NCBI GenBank assembly: GCA_963773055.1
Contig: CAVYZL010000003.1
Span: forward strand, 124,001 to 188,000
Direction: 5' to 3'
Length of the DNA: 64,000 bases
Source of the DNA: PALSA-612 sp963773055
Lineage (GTDB): Bacteria; Actinomycetota; Thermoleophilia; Gaiellales; Gaiellaceae
In this document: positions 58,861-64,000 of the stretch, piece by piece
Numbering within the stretch: position 1 is the stretch's first letter
Layout of the letters: every line of letters starts with the position of its first letter
The notes under the pieces: model-generated
Seen by the model: the letters and a program-made list of their open reading frames with translations, nothing else
Database searches by the model: none
Told to the model about the DNA's origin: nothing
Translations under genes and position numbers: made by a program

Positions 58861-59969
58861 CGCGCCGTCACGGCCCTCTCGACGAGCTCGGCCATTCGCT
58901 CCGCGAACTGCTCAGGCGTGAACAGGAAAGTCTCCACCCGTTCGCGCGCCGCTTGTCCCATGCGCTCGGCGAGCTCGCGATTCGAGAGCACGCGCATGAT
59001 CGCCTCGGCGAGCCCCTCGACGTCGTCAGGGTCGACCAGCAGACCGCTGACACCGTCCTCGACGACGTCGGGCACGCCGCCGACCCGCCCGCCGACGACG
59101 CTACGACCGCGGCAGAACGCCTCGAGGACGATTCTCGGCGTCCCTTCCGCGCGAGACGGGAGCAGGAGCAGCGTGGCGGCGTCGAGCGCTTCGACGACGC
59201 CCTCCGTCGGCAGGGACGGCGTCCACGAGACCCGCTCGGGGAGCTGCGTGACGAGGGTCTTCACTACGTCGCGGCGGTGACCGTCGCCGACCAGGCGCAG
59301 GCGTGCCTCGGGCATCCGGGCCGCGACGATCCGCCACGCGGCGGCGAGGTTCTCGACGTTCTTGTAGCGCTCGAGCACGCCGACGAAGAGCGCCTCGGGC
59401 GTCTCCGGAAGCGGCGCAGGCGGCGTGTCCGTGAACGCCTCGAGGTCGGTGAAGGCAATGAACTCCGCCGCCGGCTCGACGCCGGCCTCGCGCGCCAGGC
59501 CCGTCGTATACGCCGACAGTGTGCGCACGGCGTCGGCACGGCGGAGCGCCCACGGCGCGAGGCGGTCGGTCGCCGGCGCAAGCGCCTGGCGAAGCGGGGA
59601 ACCGTAGAGGCGGGAGAACGTGCGCCAGTCGCCGTGCAGCTCGACGATCAGCGCCGCGTTCCGGCGCGCGAGGCTGCGGCCGGCGACCACCGCGATCGCC
59701 TCGTACGGGCTCTGGGTCGTGATCGCGTCGGGGCCGAACCTGCGGAGCTCGATCGCGAGGCGGAACGGCAGCGTCGCGTAGAACGCCGGGCCGTCGAGGA
59801 CCGGCAGCTTGCGCCAGAGGCGAAAAGTGCTGTCATCTCTCGAGCCCGCTGCGGCCGAGGCCAGCACATGGACGTCAAGCCGCTTGGCGAGCGCGTCGAA
59901 CTTCCGCTCGAGGCTTTCGGAGAGGGGCAGCCTGTAGCGCGTCCGCCCGACCATCAGAAGTCTTCTCAT
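58857..59969 (-). CDS. Family 4 glycosyltransferase (tandem paralog 2)
   Basis: 370 residues. RLLMVGRTRYRLPLSESLERK, LIVELHGDWRTFSRLYGS, ALFVGVLERYKNVENLAAAW, and SRAEGTPRIVLEAFCRGRSVVG with E-x7-E. Sister of 57745-58860. Domain order and length match exactly; the stretch between the two domains (FIAFTDLEAFTDTP) is also shared. ATG 59969 overlaps the previous stop (ATGA), and its own stop overlaps the paralog's TTG. Confidence 0.86.
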   Translation of the reverse strand: MRRLLMVGRTRYRLPLSESLERKFDALAKRLDVHVLASAAAGSRDDSTFRLWRKLPVLDGPAFYATLPFRLAIELRRFGPDAITTQSPYEAIAVVAGRSLARRNAALIVELHGDWRTFSRLYGSPLRQALAPATDRLAPWALRRADAVRTLSAYTTGLAREAGVEPAAEFIAFTDLEAFTDTPPAPLPETPEALFVGVLERYKNVENLAAAWRIVAARMPEARLRLVGDGHRRDVVKTLVTQLPERVSWTPSLPTEGVVEALDAATLLLLPSRAEGTPRIVLEAFCRGRSVVGGRVGGVPDVVEDGVSGLLVDPDDVEGLAEAIMRVLSNRELAERMGQAARERVETFLFTPEQFAERMAELVERAVTAR

Positions 59970-61096
59970 CGGGCGGCTTCTATGAGGACGGCTTCGATTC
60001 GCCCGAGGATTGCGTCACGCGAATGGCCGGCGACCGAGGGAACCGCAGCCGCCGCGAGCCGCTTCGCGAGCCCGCCCTCCCAGAAGAAGCGGCGGATCGC
60101 CGCGGCCAGCGCCGCCGGATCGCCCGCAGGCACGAGCAGGCCGTTCTCGCCGTCCGTCACCACCTCGGCGACACCACCGACGTCCGTCGAGATCACCGGG
60201 GTCCCGACGGCGAGCGACTCGACGACCGTGTGCGGGAAGTTCTCCCACGACGAGGAGAGGAGCGACGCGTCAGCCGCGCGGAACAGCTCGAGCACTCCCT
60301 CGCGCGGGAGCGGGCCGAGAAACCGAACGCGCGCGCCGAGCTCGAGCTGCGCCGCGCGGATCCTCATCTCCTCGAGCTCGGGGCCATCGCCCGCGACGAG
60401 CAGCGTGACATCTCCTGCCTCGGCGACGGCCTCGAGGCCGACTTCGAGCGCCTTCTGGCGCCCGATTCGCCCGGCGAACGCGAGCAGCGGGCCCTTGACG
60501 CCCGTCTTCTGCCGTGCGTCCTCGTGGGACGGAAGCGCTGGGAGCTCGGGCGCGGGATTCGGGACGACGAGCGTCCGCTCTCTCGGGACGCCCCAGGACA
60601 CCGCCATCTCGCAGAGATAGGCGCTCGGGCAGACGACACGTGCGGCGCGCCTGAGCGCTGCGTTCCGCGAACGCCGGAGACCCGCGATCTGGGCGCCACC
60701 GGCGACCGACTGGAACGCGTCCATGTCGCCGTCGTAGAGCCCCCGTCTGCGGGCACGCTCGTACGCCTCGTCCGTCGTCAGCTTGATCACGAGCGGCCGC
60801 CGGGCCGCGGCCGTGCCCCCGGCAGCGCGCCCGATCATGCTCGTTGCATAGACGACGTCCGCGCCGCGTGCGCGGGAGTGGATCTTCTCCGCGACTGCAG
60901 CGTGCCGCACCCCGACCGGCAGGCGACGCGAGACCCAGTCGACGCGGTAGAGCTCCGGTGCAGGCGCTGCGTCGGCCGTCGTCACCACCGCCACCTCGTG
61001 GCCGTGCCCGCGGAGGAAGGCGGCGAGCTCGGGCGCGTGGCTCGCCGGGCCACCGACGTCTGGCGGCCAGATGCCGCTGACGATCAAGACCCTCAT
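59966..61096 (-). CDS. Family 4 glycosyltransferase
   Basis: 376 residues. RVLIVSGIWPPDVGGPASHA is a textbook GT4 donor loop. VVYATSMIGRAAGG, VCPSAYLCEMAVSWG, LLAFAGRIGRQKALEVGLEA, LLVAGDGPELEEMRIRAAQL and SSWENFPHTVVESLAVGTPVIS follow. The catalytic site reads ENFPHTVVES, keeping both Glu. Second gene of the eight-gene operon; ATG 61096 overlaps the flippase stop (ATGA). Confidence 0.88.
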   Translation of the reverse strand: MRVLIVSGIWPPDVGGPASHAPELAAFLRGHGHEVAVVTTADAAPAPELYRVDWVSRRLPVGVRHAAVAEKIHSRARGADVVYATSMIGRAAGGTAAARRPLVIKLTTDEAYERARRRGLYDGDMDAFQSVAGGAQIAGLRRSRNAALRRAARVVCPSAYLCEMAVSWGVPRERTLVVPNPAPELPALPSHEDARQKTGVKGPLLAFAGRIGRQKALEVGLEAVAEAGDVTLLVAGDGPELEEMRIRAAQLELGARVRFLGPLPREGVLELFRAADASLLSSSWENFPHTVVESLAVGTPVISTDVGGVAEVVTDGENGLLVPAGDPAALAAAIRRFFWEGGLAKRLAAAAVPSVAGHSRDAILGRIEAVLIEAAR

Positions 61097-62391
61097 GCCG
61101 CCGCCTGCCGCTTGATTCGCGCGAGCAGGACGACCCAGACGAGGCAGAAGACGGCGGTGGCCGCGAGCACCGCCCCGCCAGCGCCTGTGGCGCCCCACTC
61201 AGCCCCGAGCATGAGGACGAGCGGGATCATCACGACCGACTCGATCCCGTGAGCGAGCACCCGCAGGTTCGGCCGCCCGATCGAGACCGGGAGCGACTTC
61301 GACCAGCCGAAGACGAACTGGAGGCCGCCGGCGATCAGCACGAGCCGGGCAGCGTTGGCCGCACCGGCATAGTCGGACCCGTACAGCACCTTGACGAGCC
61401 ACGGCATCAGCACGAACACCGGCGGGATCACGATCGCCATCAGCAACGCCGCGCCGACCGTGAAACGCCGGACGCCCGCAAAAACGACGTCGGTCGCCCC
61501 GCGTGCCCAGTCACGCGTCTGCTCGGTGAGCAGGATCAGCCGGGCGGGCGCGCTCAGCGAGGCGAGGCCCTGCATCGGCGCCTGCGCGATGCGGAAGAAC
61601 CCGACCTGCACCGGCTTCGAGACGATGCCGAGGAGCAGCGGGGCAAGCGCGCCACGGAGCGACACGACGCCCGTCGCGAGGCTCGAGTGGAAGACGAACT
61701 GGAGCACGCCGCGCCGGTCCTCGCCGAGGTGCTCGACGGGCGCGACGGGGAAGCGGCGGAACGCCGCGCGCGCGACGAGCGCAAGGATCACCGTCGCCAC
61801 GGCCTGCGCTATCACCATCCCGGCGATCGCCTCGTCGACGCCGAAGTGCGCGCCGACGGCGAGGCCGGTCATGCGCAGCGCCATCGACGTCGCGAGCAGG
61901 CTCGCCCGCACGTCGTAGCGCTCGCGGAGGATCAGCGCGGCGCTCGCGACGCCTTCGGGGCTCTGGAGAAAGGGCAGCGGCGCTGCGATCAGGAACGGCA
62001 CGGTCAGGCCGCTCGTGCCGAAGATCGAGTCCGCGACCGGCGCGAGCGCGACGAGCACGATCCCCGCGAGCACGCCACCCGCAGCCTTGATCAGGAGGGC
62101 CTGGCCGAACAGCCGCCGGAGCTTCCCCCACGACTCGGCCGCGGTGAAGTCGAACCCGTACTTGACGAGCGCCTCCTCGGCAGTCAGGTCGAGCAGGCTC
62201 TGGAAGAAGCCCGTCGTGACGATGACGATCGAGAAGAGACCGAACTCCTCGGGCGTAAGCTGGCGGGCGACGAAGAGCGTCCCGAGGAAGCCGAACGCTA
62301 CCGAGAGGTAGATGCCCGCCGCCGTCGCCGAGTGGCGAAAGCGGATCGCGCGGAGAGGTCTGAGGAGCCGTTCGAGCGGCGAGGCCGTCAA
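61093..62391 (-). CDS. Lipid-linked oligosaccharide flippase (Wzx-like)
   Basis: 432 residues, about twelve hydrophobic spans in the pattern of the polysaccharide-transport/MATE superfamily. AAGIYLSVAFGFLGTLFVARQL, TPEEFGLFSIVIVTTGFFQSL and, in the second half, LLGIVSKPVQVGFFRIAQAP are typical Wzx segments. Would move undecaprenyl-linked repeat units outward. The start is TTG 62391: the frame is open further upstream but TATACT nine bases before this TTG supports it. First gene of the eight-gene leftward operon, divergent from the ligase/polymerase gene. Confidence 0.85.
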   Translation of the reverse strand: MTASPLERLLRPLRAIRFRHSATAAGIYLSVAFGFLGTLFVARQLTPEEFGLFSIVIVTTGFFQSLLDLTAEEALVKYGFDFTAAESWGKLRRLFGQALLIKAAGGVLAGIVLVALAPVADSIFGTSGLTVPFLIAAPLPFLQSPEGVASAALILRERYDVRASLLATSMALRMTGLAVGAHFGVDEAIAGMVIAQAVATVILALVARAAFRRFPVAPVEHLGEDRRGVLQFVFHSSLATGVVSLRGALAPLLLGIVSKPVQVGFFRIAQAPMQGLASLSAPARLILLTEQTRDWARGATDVVFAGVRRFTVGAALLMAIVIPPVFVLMPWLVKVLYGSDYAGAANAARLVLIAGGLQFVFGWSKSLPVSIGRPNLRVLAHGIESVVMIPLVLMLGAEWGATGAGGAVLAATAVFCLVWVVLLARIKRQAAA

Positions 62392-62400
62392 ACGGCAGCC

Positions 62401-62408
62401 AGTATAGT
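62401..62408. promoter_or_regulatory. Overlapping divergent -10 elements AGTATAGT
   Basis: Read forward, TATAGT (62403-62408) lies eight bases before GTG 62417. Read in reverse, TATACT (62406-62401) lies nine bases before TTG 62391. One eight-base sequence would thus serve both directions, so the polymerase sites exclude each other. Confidence 0.5.
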
Positions 62409-62416
62409 GGCCGCCC

Positions 62417-63805
62417 GTGGCGGTTCGAACGCCCTCCCGGAGCGGATCGGGCGCCGGAACGGCCTCGTTCTCCCTCCCCGCCTCCGCCGTCCTCGCGGCA
62501 GCGCTCCCGATCCTCTTTCTCCACGTCGACTTCCAGCCGGGGTTCACGGTGCACGTCGGCTCGGCCTCGGCGCACGTCGTGCTCTCGGACTTCGCCGTGC
62601 TCGTCGTCGCGATCACCGCCGCCTTCGCAGGCGTCCGCCACGGCTTCGAGCCGCTCCGCGCCGGCCTGCTCGTGTGGCTGACCGGTGGGCTGTTCGTGCT
62701 GCTCGTCGGCGCCGCGAGCCTCTATCCGCGGATCTGGGACGGCGACTACGCCGTCTCGACGCATGCCGTGACTGCGGCGAAGTTCGGGGAGTACGCGCTG
62801 CTCGCGCCGGCGGTCCCGCTCCTGCTGCGGGCGGCGCGCGACCTCGAGATCGTGCTTGGCGCGCTGTTCGCCTGGGCGACGGCGGCCGCGGTCGTCGGCG
62901 TGCTCCAGATCTTCGGCGTCGACATCTTCGACGCGTGGCAGCCCGGGCGGCGCCAGCCGTCGTTCCTCGGCCACTACGACCTCGCCGCCCTCTGCGGCGC
63001 GTCCCTCGTCGCGGCGCTCGCCTGCATCGCGCTCAGGCGCCGCTTCGAGCTCCCGACCGCGCTCGTCGCGATCGGCGGCATCGCGGGAACGGTCGGAGTC
63101 GTCGTCTCGGGCTCTGCCGCTGCGGGCCTCGGGCTCGCGGCCGCCGTCGCCGCGCTGCTCCTCGTCGGCATCTACCGCCGGACGCTGACCGCGCGCAACG
63201 GGATCGCGGCGGTGGCTGTGGTCGCGGTGATCGCGGGCGGCATCCTGGTCATGCGCGGCGGAGACGTCGACCAGTTCATCCGCTTCCTCGGCATCCGCCG
63301 CGAGAGCGTGTCGGCCGAGGAGAACGTCCAGACCTACGTCCAGCGCACCATGCTCGCCTACATCGGCTGGCGGATCTTCCTAGACCACCCGGTCGCCGGC
63401 GCCGGTTGGCAGGCGTCCGTGAAAGAGGAGCAGGTGTACGGCGACTACCTCGACGACGCGAAGCGCGAGTTCCCCGACACGCCGCCGCTCGCGTTCCCGT
63501 CTCCCGAGCACCCGTACGGCATCCAGAACGCGTACATCCAGGCGCTCGCCGACCTCGGCCTGATCGGCTTCGTCCTCCTGCTGGCGACGTTCGCGTCCGG
63601 CCTCTTCCTCGCCGGACGGGCGGCGCTTCGCGGCCCACCCGCCTCGATGCCCGCAGGCGCGATCGCGGCCGCGTGGCTCCTGCTCGCCATGGGCACATGG
63701 ACGGCGGTCGGGCTCGTCGCCGGTGTCCCGCTCGACGCGCTGACGTGGATCGCGCTCGGCCTTGCCGCCACCGCCGCTTCCGGAGCCGCGCTTGCCCGCG
63801 ACTGA
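62417..63805 (+). CDS. O-antigen ligase/polymerase family membrane protein (WaaL/Wzy-like)
   Basis: 462 residues, about eleven hydrophobic spans. The large extracytoplasmic loop carries FLDHPVAGAGWQASVKEEQV and HPYGIQNAYIQALADLGLIG, the Wzy_C/WaaL signature with the conserved Asn-x-Tyr. Either joins repeat units (Wzy) or transfers finished chains (WaaL); the two cannot be told apart by sequence. Its divergent neighbour is the Wzx-like flippase, the usual partner. GTG 62417 lies just downstream of a TATAGT hexamer. Confidence 0.83.
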   Translation: MAVRTPSRSGSGAGTASFSLPASAVLAAALPILFLHVDFQPGFTVHVGSASAHVVLSDFAVLVVAITAAFAGVRHGFEPLRAGLLVWLTGGLFVLLVGAASLYPRIWDGDYAVSTHAVTAAKFGEYALLAPAVPLLLRAARDLEIVLGALFAWATAAAVVGVLQIFGVDIFDAWQPGRRQPSFLGHYDLAALCGASLVAALACIALRRRFELPTALVAIGGIAGTVGVVVSGSAAAGLGLAAAVAALLLVGIYRRTLTARNGIAAVAVVAVIAGGILVMRGGDVDQFIRFLGIRRESVSAEENVQTYVQRTMLAYIGWRIFLDHPVAGAGWQASVKEEQVYGDYLDDAKREFPDTPPLAFPSPEHPYGIQNAYIQALADLGLIGFVLLLATFASGLFLAGRAALRGPPASMPAGAIAAAWLLLAMGTWTAVGLVAGVPLDALTWIALGLAATAASGAALARD

Positions 63806-64000
63806 GCCCCCCGGCAATGAGCACCGCAACCCGCGGAAGAGCGGGATCACGTACCACGTCCGCGCAGCGCTCTCCGCCTGGCTCGAAGCGGAGGCGGCGC
63901 GTGCAGGAACGGATCTCGGCCGCTATCGCGTGCTCGACGTCGGCTGCGGCATCAAGCCGTACCTTCCGTACTTCGAGCCGTACGCCGCCGAGTACGTCGG
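63792..64000 (+). CDS. Class I methyltransferase, cut by the window end
   Basis: Begins with a TTG at 63792, inside the end of the ligase gene, and remains open to base 64000. Visible: a Pro-rich start, then YHVRAALSAWLEAEAARAG and motif I, VLDVGCGIKPYLPYFEPYA. The GCGIKPYLPYF form is typical of methyltransferases in O-antigen and polysaccharide loci. No stop is seen, so the length is unknown. The start is uncertain, because the reading frame has no nearby ATG or GTG. Confidence 0.68.
   Translation, partial: MPATEPPGNEHRNPRKSGITYHVRAALSAWLEAEAARAGTDLGRYRVLDVGCGIKPYLPYFEPYAAEYV

Overview
The window is very GC-rich, densely packed bacterial DNA with frequent GTG and TTG starts. It carries coenzyme F420 genes, an F420-dependent glucose-6-phosphate dehydrogenase and actinobacterial-style promoters. 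These point to an actinomycete (Actinomycetota). The mix of F420, heme and a large exopolysaccharide locus made me think of Thermoleophilia (Gaiellales/Solirubrobacterales), but that class-level guess is inference. No rRNA, tRNA, CRISPR array, phage or transposase gene was seen, and no gap without a gene exceeds 300 bases.

Region 1 (1-8265) is catabolic: dihydropyrimidinase; a four-gene operon read leftwards (CoA-dependent methylmalonate/malonate-semialdehyde dehydrogenase, agmatinase-type ureohydrolase, a small alpha/beta-barrel protein, HMG-CoA lyase); and a divergent aminotransferase, a shortened D-2-hydroxyacid dehydrogenase and a frameshifted GNAT acetyltransferase. Dihydropyrimidinase, omega-aminotransferase and semialdehyde dehydrogenase together fit the lower part of reductive pyrimidine (beta-alanine) catabolism.

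Region 2 (8237-17298) is an F420 island: F420-type pyridoxamine-oxidase-fold protein, FbiC (CofG-CofH fusion), CofC, F420-dependent G6P dehydrogenase, a GAF/GGDEF signalling protein, CofE and CofD. Region 3 (17014-20424) joins it on the same strand: hemE, hemH and the O-antigen ABC ATPase Wzt overlap by 3-4 bases and run on into cofD, cofE and the GGDEF gene, so heme, glycan export, F420 and c-di-GMP genes may share one transcript. hemE and hemH each carry a one-base frameshift as written.

Region 4 (20548-64000) is a surface-polysaccharide locus of about 43 kb. It has two possible initiating enzymes (a WecA-like/FlaA1-like fusion and a WbaP-like transferase), two export routes (Wzm/Wzt, and a Wzx-like flippase with a Wzy/WaaL-like ligase), about fifteen glycosyltransferases, five polytopic GT-C-like membrane proteins, nucleotide-sugar enzymes, methyltransferases, deacetylases, an asparagine-synthetase-like amidotransferase, a stand-alone SARP-type winged-helix protein and a Phd/PIN toxin-antitoxin pair. 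Two leftward operons dominate: 36910 to 27052 (ten genes) and 62391 to 53823 (eight genes).

Two window-wide patterns help with reading. Genes inside operons overlap by ATGA, GTGA or TTGA. Genes heading a transcription unit often have a TANNNT hexamer 6-9 bases before the start codon, the signature of actinobacterial leaderless mRNAs; I used it to choose several starts. Four genes show one-base frameshifts at short C/G runs while keeping family motifs on both sides, so sequence or assembly error must be excluded before calling them pseudogenes.
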